Positions 40,532 through 49,967 of a stretch of DNA of 64,000 bases are shown here, piece after piece. The stretch covers positions 1 to 64,000 of the forward strand of contig JAGAQY010000032.1 of the NCBI GenBank assembly GCA_017622495.1, in the 5' to 3' direction. A program made the position numbers and the translations under genes. How positions within the stretch are numbered: position 1 is the stretch's first letter; each line of letters starts with the position of its first letter. Source of the DNA: Bacteroidaceae bacterium (lineage in GTDB: Bacteria; Bacteroidota; Bacteroidia; Bacteroidales; Bacteroidaceae). The notes beneath the pieces are model-generated. The model saw nothing but the letters and a program-made list of their open reading frames with translations. It did no database searches and was not told the origin of the DNA.

Positions 40532-41911
40532 TTAGTTCTTCAAAATCTTCGTTATCTCAGTTGCATAATTCTCGATGTCGCCTGCACCAAGCGTTACGAG
40601 TACCTCCAGTTCATCTTTCTTGGCCTCCACTGTGGCAAGTACATCACTTTTGCTTATCATCAGTTTCTGCACATGGGCAGCCAGATTATCGTATATGAGC
40701 TGGCTGGTTACACCAGGGATAGGCAACTCACGGGCAGGATAGATATCGGTAAGGATTACCTCATCGAAGAGCGAGAGACTCTCGGCAAACTCACGATAGA
40801 AATCCTGTGTACGTGAGTAAAGGTGAGGTTGGAAGATGGCTGTCACCTTACGTCCAGCATACAGTTCGCGTATCGAGAGGGCGCTCTGGCGAATCTCGGC
40901 CGGATGATGGGCATAATCGCTGAGATACACCTTTGTGGCGCTCTTCAGTTTGAAGTCGAAACGGCGCTCCACACCTCGGAAGCTCTCCATGCCTGCACGC
41001 AGTTCCTCATCGGTGACACCCGCCAGACGGGCCATCGCCATAGCCGCCACCCCATTGTCAATATTGACACTCAAGGGCACACCGAGACGAATGTCCTTGA
41101 CCGTGCCCTCGGGATGAACGAAGTCAATCACAATCTCCCCACCGCCAACACGTATATTCTCGGCATGAAAATCACCCCTGTCGCGAGAATAGGTATATAC
41201 ACGCACTCCCGGCTGCACCTGCGGCTTTATCTCCAGCCCCTCGTGGATGATGAGCACACCGTCAGGTCGGATGAGCGAGGTGTACTTCTCGAAACTCTCC
41301 CAGTAAGCCTCAGGCGTACCATAGATATCCAGGTGATCTGGATCCGTAGAAGTGATTACCGACATGTAGGGGCGCAGTTGATGAAACGAGCGGTCAAACT
41401 CATCGGCCTCGATTACCACATAGTCACTCTTGTCAGTCAGCAGCAGATTGGTACCATAGTTCTGCGATATGCCACCCAGAAAAGCCGTTGTCCCCACATG
41501 AGAGCCATAGATAAGGTGGGCAGCCATAGTTGATGTAGTCGTCTTTCCATGCGTACCCGCCACACACAGACCTCGGCGGCTGCGGGTGATGGTACCCAGC
41601 AGTTGGGCACGCTTCTGAATCTCAAATCCCTGTTCGCGAAACCACGTAAGTTCACTATGCTCCTGCGGCACCGCCGGTGTGTACACCACCAAGGTATGTG
41701 CCTTGTCTTTACAGCTATCGGGAATCATCGTACAGTCATCCTCATAGTGGATCGCTGCACCCTCAGCATTGAGGCGCTCAGTGAGCTCACTCGACGTACG
41801 GTCATACCCCGCCACCACCTTGCCTAATGACAAGAAGTAGCGCACCAAAGCACTCATACCGATACCACCGGCACCAATGAAATATACAGACTTTATCGAA
41901 TCAATCTCCAT
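40532..41911 (-). CDS. murC: UDP-N-acetylmuramate--L-alanine ligase
   Basis: A 459-residue Mur ligase adding L-Ala to UDP-MurNAc. The N-terminal Rossmann domain has YFIGAGGIGMSALVRYFLSL. The ATP loop is VAGTHGKTTTSTMAAHL (about residues 117-133), followed by the central ligase motifs EADEFDRSFHQL and STDPDHLDIYG. The C-terminal domain includes LSDYAHHPAEIRQSAL and IFQPHLYSRTQDFYREF. Length is normal. It has its own promoter, nearly identical in sequence to that of mraY, which suggests that it is not transcribed with ftsW. murG is not adjacent. Confidence 0.97.
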   Translation of the reverse strand: MEIDSIKSVYFIGAGGIGMSALVRYFLSLGKVVAGYDRTSSELTERLNAEGAAIHYEDDCTMIPDSCKDKAHTLVVYTPAVPQEHSELTWFREQGFEIQKRAQLLGTITRSRRGLCVAGTHGKTTTSTMAAHLIYGSHVGTTAFLGGISQNYGTNLLLTDKSDYVVIEADEFDRSFHQLRPYMSVITSTDPDHLDIYGTPEAYWESFEKYTSLIRPDGVLIIHEGLEIKPQVQPGVRVYTYSRDRGDFHAENIRVGGGEIVIDFVHPEGTVKDIRLGVPLSVNIDNGVAAMAMARLAGVTDEELRAGMESFRGVERRFDFKLKSATKVYLSDYAHHPAEIRQSALSIRELYAGRKVTAIFQPHLYSRTQDFYREFAESLSLFDEVILTDIYPARELPIPGVTSQLIYDNLAAHVQKLMISKSDVLATVEAKKDELEVLVTLGAGDIENYATEITKILKN

Positions 41912-41947
41912 GTTCCTTTTTCCTTATATTTACCTTTCTCAATTTAG

Positions 41948-41969
41948 CTGCGAAGATACATAAAATAAT
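41948..41969 (-). promoter_or_regulatory. murC promoter, shared 22-bp box
   Basis: TATCTTCG (41951-41958, minus strand) is a TAnnTTTG variant. The 22 bases 41948-41969 are identical to 49758-49779 ahead of mraY. Confidence 0.65.
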
Positions 41970-42040
41970 TGACAAAGTATAATTTCAGCAATGGACACTT
42001 GCAAACTTACAATTATCTCACCCTTTGTACCATTACAGTT

Positions 42041-42075
42041 TGGAGGACGTAGCACATAAGTTACTACGTCCTCCA
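42041..42075 (-). terminator. Terminator of the WG-repeat gene
   Basis: TGGAGGACGTAG and CTACGTCCTCCA form a perfect 12-bp stem (42041-42052 with 42064-42075) 26 bases beyond the stop at 42102. There is only a weak T-run. Confidence 0.7.
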
Positions 42076-42101
42076 CTATATCTATAAATCCTGATGATGC
42101 A

Positions 42102-43910
42102 TTACATGACCACGGTCGTTGTGTCCGTCGCTATTGGGACCAAGGAGCTGGTGTCTTCATGCTTTGGCTGCTCCATATAGACCTTCTTCTTAATCGTCAC
42201 CTCAGGAGCTGCATCCTTCTTGGCCTCACCATTGGCATCCAGGGGAGTGGTGTAGGTAATCTCAAAGGGGTAGATGCTGGGCGGGCAGCCCTCTTCGCGC
42301 ACACAAATATGTACATAATTGACGCCCTCACGTACAGAGTCGAGGTTGCATACATACCTTGTCTCGGAGAGTTTCACCACCTCGGAAGGCAGTGAGTCGC
42401 TGAGTATCTCTACGCTAAATGGGTAGTCTGCCTCGCCCACCTCCTTTACCATGGTCATATTGACCGTGAAAGAGACCTTACCATCTTCAACAAAAGTCTC
42501 AGACTCGTCCAGGTCTACATTGATGTATTTCACATGCCATGCCTTTATCTTTATGGAGTCGATGGGGTATACCAAGCGGTCATACGTGATCTGTACCGGA
42601 TAGGACACATCAATCGTCATGTCGGGCAGACTATCGGGTATCGCGAGCTTGCACTTGTACTGCACATAGTTGCCATACTCGGTGTTCTTGGTTTCCAAGG
42701 AGAGTTTATCGACGCTGCAGCCATGTTGCGGGTCAAGGTCGAAACGACACTTGTCGGCCGAGATGACCGACGGCAATTCGAGGCGCACAGGTACCACACG
42801 GTTCTTGTGTCTGAAACCAACATCATTGCCATCGTTCAGCAAGAGTCGATACGGGAGGTGCTCATCATATACCAACAGCCCCCACTTACCATCCAAGCAG
42901 ACTGCCGCATAGTTGCCAACAGCAAAGCCGTAATCCTCAAACTGGGGAGGCAGCACTACCCTACCCTTAGACACGATGCCCCATCTGTAGCCCTTCTGCA
43001 ATGCTTGCAGTGGGGAGCGATACCTCAACGGCTCCTGCACCTGCTTCGTATACACCTTCTCTGTGCCATCGGCATAGTTGACTCTTTTGAGCTGCATCAA
43101 CTCATCGAAATAGAACTCCACGAAATCGTTCTTTCCGCTCTTGCCTCTCAGCACATAGGTACCTCTGCTCTCTTTCAGGAGTTGCTCCTTCTCTCCTACG
43201 ACAGCCAGCTGTTTCTTTACATTGGTCTCTGCCAAGGTGGCAAAGGCAGGAGTCAGCACTGTGCTCTCTGTGCTCACCCAATATATCTTGTTCTTATACA
43301 CAGCCACTCCTATGCCCTCATCATTCAAGGATGAAAGGAACTGCACATCGAGCCGGTCGACCTCCTTGCCTTTATATGTGAAGGACACGATTTTATGGTC
43401 GGCGGTGACATGCAGATAATGCGGATTCTTCAACTTCTCGGCCGACTCATACGCCAGGCTAGCAGCTACGCCACAGTTGAACGGGTACACCTGGGCGAGA
43501 TGGGAGTAGACAGACTCCTCGCCCTGCGCATTCAGAGAGCAGTAGAAGTCGCCTCGCTTCACCAGCAAACGGCCATCGCTAAAGTAGGGATAGTCATATA
43601 CTACAGTATATCCACTGAGAGGAACGAATCGCCCTTCGTCATCATAGAAGCCCACAACGTTCTCAGTGTCATGATCCGTCACCACAGAAAGTTGCTCCAC
43701 GAAGGGGTGCATAAGGTCGCTCGTGGCATCTACATGCACACCCTCCAACGTGTTTATTGAGGTTGTTCCCAAAGAGTCTCCTATAATCAGTGGAGCACCT
43801 TCGGCAATGTAGATACTATCGTAAACGGGAGGCATCACCCATCTCACTACCTGTCCGCTTACCGCAAGGACAGAGATTACAAACAAAATCACAAAGGAGA
43901 ATCTTCTCAT
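42102..43910 (-). CDS. WG-repeat secreted protein
   Basis: A 602-residue exported protein with signal peptide MRRFSFVILFVISVLAVSGQ. The central region contains WG-type repeats: KGYRWGIVSKGRVVLPPQFE and VCLDGKWGLLVYDEH (about 310-355), with less regular copies before (SLNDEGIGVAVYKNKIYWVS). The C-terminal 200 residues are beta-rich with no match that I recognise (VEDGKVSFTVNMTMVKEVGE), and the tail is charged and Thr-rich. WG repeats are found in envelope proteins of Bacteroidetes, with no known activity. It occupies part of the slot between ftsW and murC where murG is normally found. It has its own promoter and terminator, so it is a separate unit. Confidence 0.7.
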   Translation of the reverse strand: MRRFSFVILFVISVLAVSGQVVRWVMPPVYDSIYIAEGAPLIIGDSLGTTSINTLEGVHVDATSDLMHPFVEQLSVVTDHDTENVVGFYDDEGRFVPLSGYTVVYDYPYFSDGRLLVKRGDFYCSLNAQGEESVYSHLAQVYPFNCGVAASLAYESAEKLKNPHYLHVTADHKIVSFTYKGKEVDRLDVQFLSSLNDEGIGVAVYKNKIYWVSTESTVLTPAFATLAETNVKKQLAVVGEKEQLLKESRGTYVLRGKSGKNDFVEFYFDELMQLKRVNYADGTEKVYTKQVQEPLRYRSPLQALQKGYRWGIVSKGRVVLPPQFEDYGFAVGNYAAVCLDGKWGLLVYDEHLPYRLLLNDGNDVGFRHKNRVVPVRLELPSVISADKCRFDLDPQHGCSVDKLSLETKNTEYGNYVQYKCKLAIPDSLPDMTIDVSYPVQITYDRLVYPIDSIKIKAWHVKYINVDLDESETFVEDGKVSFTVNMTMVKEVGEADYPFSVEILSDSLPSEVVKLSETRYVCNLDSVREGVNYVHICVREEGCPPSIYPFEITYTTPLDANGEAKKDAAPEVTIKKKVYMEQPKHEDTSSLVPIATDTTTVVM

Positions 43911-43970
43911 ATTCTAAAGTTTTTCTAAACTCATTCAATTGCCGAAACACATCCTACCCTTTCGGCAGGG

Positions 43971-43978
43971 CAAAGATA
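43971..43978 (-). promoter_or_regulatory. -7 element of the WG-repeat gene
   Basis: TATCTTTG on the minus strand, 60 bases before the ATG. The gap 43911-44258 (348 bases) also holds an AACGATTAACGGTTAACG repeat (about 44006-44030), an imperfect hairpin AGTGAAAAGG/CCTTTTTACT (about 44092-44113) and the terminator at 44203; no gene is seen. Confidence 0.6.
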
Positions 43979-44202
43979 GGAAATTAATTTCAAATATGAT
44001 TCTTTAACGATGAACGATTAACGGTTAACGTAGAGCGAAAGAATACGAGTTTTGCAAGAATCCATACACGCGCACCTTGCATTTCAACGAGTGAAAAGGA
44101 CCTTTTTACTCGGTGAAAAGGCTTAAACCAAGGAATAATGGGTCAAAATTGAACCAGCGACATAAGCTAATCAAAAATACTACTCCAAACATACTATAGA
44201 AA

Positions 44203-44233
44203 CAAGACTGGCCCTTGTTAATAGCCAGTCTTG
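44203..44233 (-). terminator. Terminator of the lipoprotein gene
   Basis: CAAGACTGGC (44203-44212) pairs with GCCAGTCTTG (44224-44233), followed on the minus strand by TTTC. It is 26 bases beyond the stop at 44259. Confidence 0.75.
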
Positions 44234-44258
44234 CTTCTTATGGAGTCAATTTTCGATA

Positions 44259-45560
44259 TTAAAGGCTTAGATATCGTACCTTATTACCACTACTGATATA
44301 TTCAATGCTAATTTTTCCTAACTCATCAGTATATGTGTTTTCTGAACTCTGCTTATATTTTTTCGACAAGAATTCATTTACTTTCTTCTGATCGAGGAGA
44401 GATGTCAAAGACACATCAACGACATTGACAGTCTCACCATCAAACATCAGCGAAACCTGATCTACATATTCCAATCCTGCATAGCCAAGCATATCATCAG
44501 CAATTTCGAACTCAATGAAAGAGTTCAAATCTTCATATCGTTCACAATCAATATAGAACATCTCCTTAACCTCTTGTCTGTTCTTACCCAAAGCGACGCT
44601 AAAGTCCTCAAACAAATCGTGATTGATATAAGTAAACTCTACTTTACTTTCATTATCCCACACTATCTTCACATTAGATCTGCTAAAGTCCTGCTTATCT
44701 GTATAAATATACGGAGGTGTCTTCGCCGATGCATCCTTATAATACTTAGCTCCCAAATAATTCGTCAGGCTTGTCTTTGTGAAAGCCAAATGTTTGAAAG
44801 CTAAAGTAACTTTTACAACCAATCCAGTACGACGATTTATAGAGAATTCCAAATTTTTATCTTCTCCATTATACACAATCATAAACCCAGAATTGTCTTC
44901 TACAGAGCCATACTCTGCCAAGACCTCTTCTTTGGTATATCCTATAGCACGGGCATAATCGGGGATAAGGCCTCCAGCCGTCACCAATATTACAGCCGTA
45001 CCCTCAGAAGCGACCACATCAACCAATGTAATACCTTCGGCCACAGCTGCTATCACTCCTGTATGATCTACAACTCTGGCTACTTTCTCGTTATGAGAAA
45101 CATACTTTGTAATCTTGCCAGCAACTTTCTCCGCATAGTACCCCTCGTTAGGAGTATATATTTCCCCAAAACCCAAATCAAGCCTATCTACCAACTTGGC
45201 ATAGGTCCTCGTCTCACCCGTCACATTATCTTTGACAGTAAATGAGTTTGTTTTTAGCTTGGTCACCATCCAGTCCAACGATTTAGTAAGTCCCACAGCG
45301 GTTAGATTCACTTTATCTATAACGCTAAAACTACCTTCAGGCTTATATCCTACAAAAGCGGCATCGGCCAAGACCGTAGTATAATAGAAACCGCCATTGG
45401 GGGTAAACTTAAGGATTTCAGTAACGCCTGTTGCGGCATTGTCATATACCCAAGTTCCCGTCAGGGCGTCATTGGTCACTACTATTGGTTCCGGTTCCGG
45501 ATCCTTATTACAGCTCGCCAATAGGCAAACCATACTAATCAAATAAAACAGTTTCTTCAT
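44259..45560 (-). CDS. Lipoprotein with Ig-like (BID_2-type) domain
   Basis: A 433-residue lipoprotein: MKKLFYLISMVCLLASCNKD, lipidated Cys 17. Residues about 35-125 look like a lipocalin-type stress-response domain common in Bacteroides lipoproteins (ALTGTWVYDNAATGVTEILK, GGFYYTTV). A bacterial Ig-like stretch follows (about 150-190, VSHNEKVARVVDHTGVIAAV, with ITLVDVVASEG). The rest has three similar blocks ending in short beta strands (FTKTSLTNYLGAKYYKD, DLFEDFSVALGKNRQEV, LTSLLDQKKVNEFLSKKY). No function can be assigned. The gene is AT-richer than its neighbours, has its own promoter and terminator, and lies between ftsW and the WG-repeat gene. Confidence 0.65.
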   Translation of the reverse strand: MKKLFYLISMVCLLASCNKDPEPEPIVVTNDALTGTWVYDNAATGVTEILKFTPNGGFYYTTVLADAAFVGYKPEGSFSVIDKVNLTAVGLTKSLDWMVTKLKTNSFTVKDNVTGETRTYAKLVDRLDLGFGEIYTPNEGYYAEKVAGKITKYVSHNEKVARVVDHTGVIAAVAEGITLVDVVASEGTAVILVTAGGLIPDYARAIGYTKEEVLAEYGSVEDNSGFMIVYNGEDKNLEFSINRRTGLVVKVTLAFKHLAFTKTSLTNYLGAKYYKDASAKTPPYIYTDKQDFSRSNVKIVWDNESKVEFTYINHDLFEDFSVALGKNRQEVKEMFYIDCERYEDLNSFIEFEIADDMLGYAGLEYVDQVSLMFDGETVNVVDVSLTSLLDQKKVNEFLSKKYKQSSENTYTDELGKISIEYISSGNKVRYLSL

Positions 45561-45615
45561 GTCAATAGCTCTTTATAGTTAATAATATGGTTTGGAATCA
45601 ACATGTTCCAAGTCG

Positions 45616-45623
45616 CAAATATA
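45616..45623 (-). promoter_or_regulatory. -7 element of the lipoprotein gene
   Basis: TATATTTG on the minus strand, 55 bases before the ATG. Confidence 0.55.
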
Positions 45624-45662
45624 CGGATTATTATAATATATAGTTACATTATCGCCGTTTTT

Positions 45663-46922
45663 TTAACGTTTCGAGGCATTCACGATTGTTGAGTCGCGCA
45701 AGATTTCGGGTATGTCCTCTTCGGTCTGCTCAGCCGCAGCAGCCTGGGCATCGCGTGTCATCTTCTCGGTATGGTAACTCACGCTGAGTATCATACCGAT
45801 GTAGCAACAATTGATGAGGGTAGAGGTTCCTCCACGGCTTATCAGGGGCAGGGGCTGACCTGTAACTGGGAAGAGGCCAACGGCAACCATCATATTGAGC
45901 ATGGCCTGCGCCACAAGCATCAGCGCGCAGCCCATGACCAGAAAGGCGGGGAAGTAGCCACGACTCTTCTGCGCTATCTTGGCTGCTCGTATGAGCAGGA
46001 TGATATAGAGGAGCACCACAAAGGCACCTCCCAGCAAGCCCAACTCTTCGATGATGATGGCAAAGATGAAGTCGGAATATGCCTGAGGCAGATAGTCGCG
46101 CTCCACGGAGTTGCCCGGGCCACGACCAATGATATTGCTCGATGCAATGGCCATCGTGGCATGTGTCTCCTGGAAGTTCTCGTCAGTAATTCTGAACTGT
46201 GCAGCAGGCACCGCCTCAGAATCGCCAAAACGTTGTATACGGGCTTGCCAAGTGGTCAAGCGATTAAGTCCGGGGATATTCCTCAATGTCTTGCTGGGCA
46301 CGAAAAGCAACACAGAGAGGAAGAGCGCAACAGCAGCACCCAGCACGAGCACCAGTTTGCCCAACTGACGCATCGGGATGCGTCCCACATACATCATCAG
46401 GAACACCACGCCGAAGAGGAGCACGGCGGTAGAGAGGTTTTCCGGCGCGATGAGCCCGCACACGATAACGGTCATCCAGAGTATCCATTTCATAGCTTGG
46501 GGTGTAGCACCATCCTCTGTCTGCATACGCGACAGGATAACTGCCGTACCCATGACCACGCCCACCTTGGCAAACTCAGAGGGCTGGATGGTAAAGCCTG
46601 CAACCTTCATCCATCGGGCAGCATCATTGACATCGACGCCCTTAACCAACACCCAAATTAGCATGCATATAGATGCAGGCACGAGCACCAGCGGCAACGT
46701 CTTATAGAAACGATAAGGAATGAGGTGAGCAATATACACCACCACAAAACCCAAAAACAGATAGGTACTATGCTGACGGATAGGCCACCAGTAGTTTCCT
46801 CCACTCTTATAGGTGAGCATACTGGCTGCACTGAACACCTCAACTACCGAGATGAGCAGGAGCAGCATAAACACTACCCAAACGACCTTGTCGCCACGAA
46901 ATACTCTATTCAGGAAATCCAT
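45663..46922 (-). CDS. ftsW: Lipid II polymerase FtsW
   Basis: A 419-residue SEDS family glycosyltransferase that, with FtsI, makes septal peptidoglycan. Ten membrane helices are visible, with FTIQPSEFAKVGVVMGTAVI (helix 4 region), LNRLTTWQARIQRFGDSEAV and PQAYSDFIFAIIIEELGLLG on the periplasmic side (the catalytic Asp lies in this block), and the final PLPLISRGGTSTLINCCYIG. The position after murD argues for FtsW rather than RodA. The C-terminal 30 residues are a charged cytoplasmic tail. The gap from murD is 171 bases and contains iterated-word repeats. Confidence 0.94.
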   Translation of the reverse strand: MDFLNRVFRGDKVVWVVFMLLLLISVVEVFSAASMLTYKSGGNYWWPIRQHSTYLFLGFVVVYIAHLIPYRFYKTLPLVLVPASICMLIWVLVKGVDVNDAARWMKVAGFTIQPSEFAKVGVVMGTAVILSRMQTEDGATPQAMKWILWMTVIVCGLIAPENLSTAVLLFGVVFLMMYVGRIPMRQLGKLVLVLGAAVALFLSVLLFVPSKTLRNIPGLNRLTTWQARIQRFGDSEAVPAAQFRITDENFQETHATMAIASSNIIGRGPGNSVERDYLPQAYSDFIFAIIIEELGLLGGAFVVLLYIILLIRAAKIAQKSRGYFPAFLVMGCALMLVAQAMLNMMVAVGLFPVTGQPLPLISRGGTSTLINCCYIGMILSVSYHTEKMTRDAQAAAAEQTEEDIPEILRDSTIVNASKR

Positions 46923-47093
46923 TGTTTTTATTATTTTGTAGTTAGATGTAGTAAAATGGATGTCTTATTCGTATGTGCCATCCAGCTATAGGAAGAAACT
47001 CGAACATTTGTAGAGATTCTTCACTTTGTTCAGAATGACAAGACATTTGGCATTTATCTACTTAATCTCCATTTAACTCCTTAATCTACATAA

Positions 47094-48425
47094 TCAAAGT
47101 CGCCTCACACACTCCTTAAACTGCTCGCCGCGGTCTTCGTAGCTCTTGAAGAGGTCGAAGCTGGCACAGCAGGGACTGAGCAGCACGGCTTCGCCCTTCT
47201 GAGCCATACGGTAAGCCGCATCGACCGCATCCTTCATGCTCTGCACATCGGCCACGGGCAATCCGAAGGGGTCGAAGAACTGGTGCAACTTTTCATTGTG
47301 CAAGCCCATATAGATGAGTCCCACACACTTCTCACGCACGAGGTCGGCAATCTCACTGTAGTCGTTGCCCTTGTCCTTACCGCCAAGGATAAGGATGGTC
47401 TTCTGCGTCATGCTCTGCAGGGCATACCAGCAACTGTTGACATTCGTGGCCTTGGAATCGTTGATATAGTCGACACCACGCACACGAGCCACATATTCCA
47501 GCCGATGCTCCACCCCCTTAAAGGAGGCCAGTGCCTCGCGGATTACCTCTTTCTTAATGCCCGACAAGGACGCCGAGATACCTGCCGCCATCGAGTTGTA
47601 GAGGTTGTGCTTGCCGGTAAGGGCCAACTCTTCCTGCTCCATGTTGAAGGCGTAGGGGGCGGTGAAGTAGAGTTCATCAGCATCGGTGTAGGCAGTGACA
47701 CCCTCGCGCTTGTCCTCGGCAAAGGGGTACAGCCTGGCGTGTATGCCATGCTTGGAGAGTTCGCGCTGGATGATGGGGTCGTCGTTCCAGAAGATGAAGG
47801 CATCATCATCGGTCTGGTTCTGCACGATGCGGAACTTGGCATCCACATACTCCTGCATATTGTGGTTGTAGCGGTCGAGGTGGTCGGGCGTGATGTTGAG
47901 CAGGATGGCAATGTTGGCACGGAACTCATACATATTGTCGAGCTGGAAGCTGCTCAGTTCGATGATATACCAGTCATAGTCACAGGTAGCCACCTGATAG
48001 GCCAGGCTCTGCCCGATGTTTCCCGCAAGCCCCACATTGTAGCCTGCGCTCTTGAAGATATGGTAGATGAGCGATGTAGTAGTTGTCTTACCATTACTAC
48101 CCGTGATACACACCATCTTGGCATCGGTGTAGCGTCCGGCAAACTCAATCTCCGAGATGACCGGTATGCCCCGCTCCTGTATCTTGAGCATCATGGGTGC
48201 ATCGCCCGGTATGCCGGGGCTCTTGATTACCTCGTCGGCATTCAGGATGAGCGCCTCGGTATGCTGCCCGTCCTCCCATGCGATATGATACTCGTCGAGC
48301 ATCTGCTTGTAATGCTCCTTGATCTTCGACATATCGGAGAGGAATACATCGAAACCCTTCTTCTGTGCCAGGACAGCGGCACCTACGCCACTCTCGCCTC
48401 CGCCTAATATTACGATTCGCTTCAT
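47094..48425 (-). CDS. murD: UDP-MurNAc-L-Ala--D-Glu ligase
   Basis: A 443-residue Mur ligase that adds D-glutamate. N-terminal Rossmann: IVILGGGESGVGAAVLAQKK. ATP loop: VCITGSNGKTTTTSLIYHIF (about 105-124). Central: WYIIELSSFQLDNMYEFRAN and NITPDHLDRYNHNM. C-terminal: VDYINDSKATNVNSCWYALQ and ILILGGKDKGNDY, then LLSPCCASFDLFKSYEDRGE. All are MurD signatures and the length is normal. It lies 2 bases after mraY, so they are co-transcribed. Confidence 0.97.
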   Translation of the reverse strand: MKRIVILGGGESGVGAAVLAQKKGFDVFLSDMSKIKEHYKQMLDEYHIAWEDGQHTEALILNADEVIKSPGIPGDAPMMLKIQERGIPVISEIEFAGRYTDAKMVCITGSNGKTTTTSLIYHIFKSAGYNVGLAGNIGQSLAYQVATCDYDWYIIELSSFQLDNMYEFRANIAILLNITPDHLDRYNHNMQEYVDAKFRIVQNQTDDDAFIFWNDDPIIQRELSKHGIHARLYPFAEDKREGVTAYTDADELYFTAPYAFNMEQEELALTGKHNLYNSMAAGISASLSGIKKEVIREALASFKGVEHRLEYVARVRGVDYINDSKATNVNSCWYALQSMTQKTILILGGKDKGNDYSEIADLVREKCVGLIYMGLHNEKLHQFFDPFGLPVADVQSMKDAVDAAYRMAQKGEAVLLSPCCASFDLFKSYEDRGEQFKECVRRL

Positions 48426-48427
48426 TG

Positions 48428-49708
48428 TTATCTTATCTTCAATGTTATTATCGTCACCGCAGCCAATATGATGGTTACAATCCAGAAACGCACGGTGATC
48501 TTCGCCTCATGGAAAAGGGTGTCGGGGTGGGTCACCTTGATGCTACAGCCCGGATCCATTTTCTGCACCTGTGCCACCGAGGTACGGAAATGGTCATGGA
48601 TGGGGGTACGCTTAAAGAAGCGTTGCTTGACCCCTTTCTTCTTGCCTGCCTTATAATAGAAACGTTGGATGATGACCGAGAGGCTCTCCACGAAGAACAC
48701 ACCACAAAGGATGGGGATGAGCAGCTCCTTGCGGATGATGATGGCACTCACAGCAATGATGCCACCGATGGTGAGGCTGCCGGTATCGCCCATGAACACC
48801 TGAGCAGGGAAGGCATTGTACCAAAGGAAGCCAATGAGTGCACCTACGAATGCACACAGATATACTACCAGCTCCTCGGAACCAGGGATATACATGATAT
48901 TAAGATAGCCTGCCATGGAGATGTGACTGGACACGTAGGCCAGTATGCCCAGCACCACACCAATGATGGCCGAGTTACCCGCTGCCATGCCGTCCATACC
49001 GTCGTTGAGGTTGGCACTGTTGGACACTGCCGTCACCACGAGGATGGTCATGAAGACAAACAAGAGCCAGCCGCCCACCTGCTTGTACTCGCCCAACCAG
49101 TTGAAGGCATCGGCATAGTCGAGGTTGTTGTTCTTGAAGAAGGGGATGGTGGTCTTGGTAGACTTTGTAGCTTCACTCTTGTGAACAATCTCGGTTGCTG
49201 AATTGGCTCCACGCTGCACCTCGATATTTTCGCGGATGACTGCATCGTCGCTCAGGTAGAGTGTGAGACCCACGATGATGCCGAGACCCACCTGGCCGAT
49301 AATCTTGAACTTGCCGTGCAAGCCCTCCTTATCGCGTTTGAACACCTTGATATAGTCGTCGGCAAAGCCCAAGGCGCCAAGCCACACCGTGGTGACAAGC
49401 ATGAGGATCATATATACATTGTCGAGACGGCCGAGCAGCAAGCACGGGATGAGTATCGCTGCCAGGATGATGACACCACCCATCGTGGGAGTGCCTATCT
49501 TCTGCACACCGAAGGGGTCGATGCTCGCATCGCGCTGCGTCTCGGTAATCTGCTGCCGCTTGAGCATATTGATAAAGTGCTTACCGTAGATGGTAGACAC
49601 CAGCAGCGCAATGATGATGGCCAGCAGTGAACGGAACGAGATATAGGTAAACATGCCCGCACCAGGTACGTTCAGTTCGTCAAGGTAGTTAAAAAGGTAG
49701 TATAACAT
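48428..49708 (-). CDS. mraY: Phospho-MurNAc-pentapeptide transferase
   Basis: A 426-residue, ten-helix membrane enzyme that makes lipid I from UDP-MurNAc-pentapeptide and undecaprenyl phosphate. Signatures: KIGTPTMGGVIILAAILIPC (about 71-90), LGFADDYIKVFKRDKEGLHG with the Asp-Asp pair, NLNDGMDGMAAGNSAIIGVV, VFMGDTGSLTIGGIIAVSAI, and the HHH-like loop QRFFKRTPIHDHFRTS. It is longer than the E. coli enzyme because of an insertion around residues 165-200, which is usual in Bacteroidetes. It starts a transcription unit mraY-murD(-ftsW) and is separated from murE by 12.4 kb. Confidence 0.97.
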   Translation of the reverse strand: MLYYLFNYLDELNVPGAGMFTYISFRSLLAIIIALLVSTIYGKHFINMLKRQQITETQRDASIDPFGVQKIGTPTMGGVIILAAILIPCLLLGRLDNVYMILMLVTTVWLGALGFADDYIKVFKRDKEGLHGKFKIIGQVGLGIIVGLTLYLSDDAVIRENIEVQRGANSATEIVHKSEATKSTKTTIPFFKNNNLDYADAFNWLGEYKQVGGWLLFVFMTILVVTAVSNSANLNDGMDGMAAGNSAIIGVVLGILAYVSSHISMAGYLNIMYIPGSEELVVYLCAFVGALIGFLWYNAFPAQVFMGDTGSLTIGGIIAVSAIIIRKELLIPILCGVFFVESLSVIIQRFYYKAGKKKGVKQRFFKRTPIHDHFRTSVAQVQKMDPGCSIKVTHPDTLFHEAKITVRFWIVTIILAAVTIITLKIR

Positions 49709-49757
49709 TGTATTACAGTTTCTTTAGATACGTATATTCGGGAATCACAAAAATCAA

Positions 49758-49779
49758 CTGCGAAGATACATAAAATAAT
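49758..49779 (-). promoter_or_regulatory. mraY promoter, shared 22-bp box
   Basis: TATCTTCG (49761-49768, minus strand) lies 53 bases before the mraY ATG. The whole 22-base box is identical to that ahead of murC (41948-41969). Confidence 0.65.
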
Positions 49780-49967
49780 GGACAATTATGAAAAGAATAC
49801 TTCAAAAAATATTGAGTATGTATCGGCGGGCAATCTATCACTGGAAAGTTTTTTTATAGAATATTTCAAAAAAGCACAAAAAAAATTAGTTTATATCGGC
49901 AATATTTCTTTTATTTGCCAACTATATTGGAAATAATACCGTGTAACAAACTTAATAATACAAAAAA

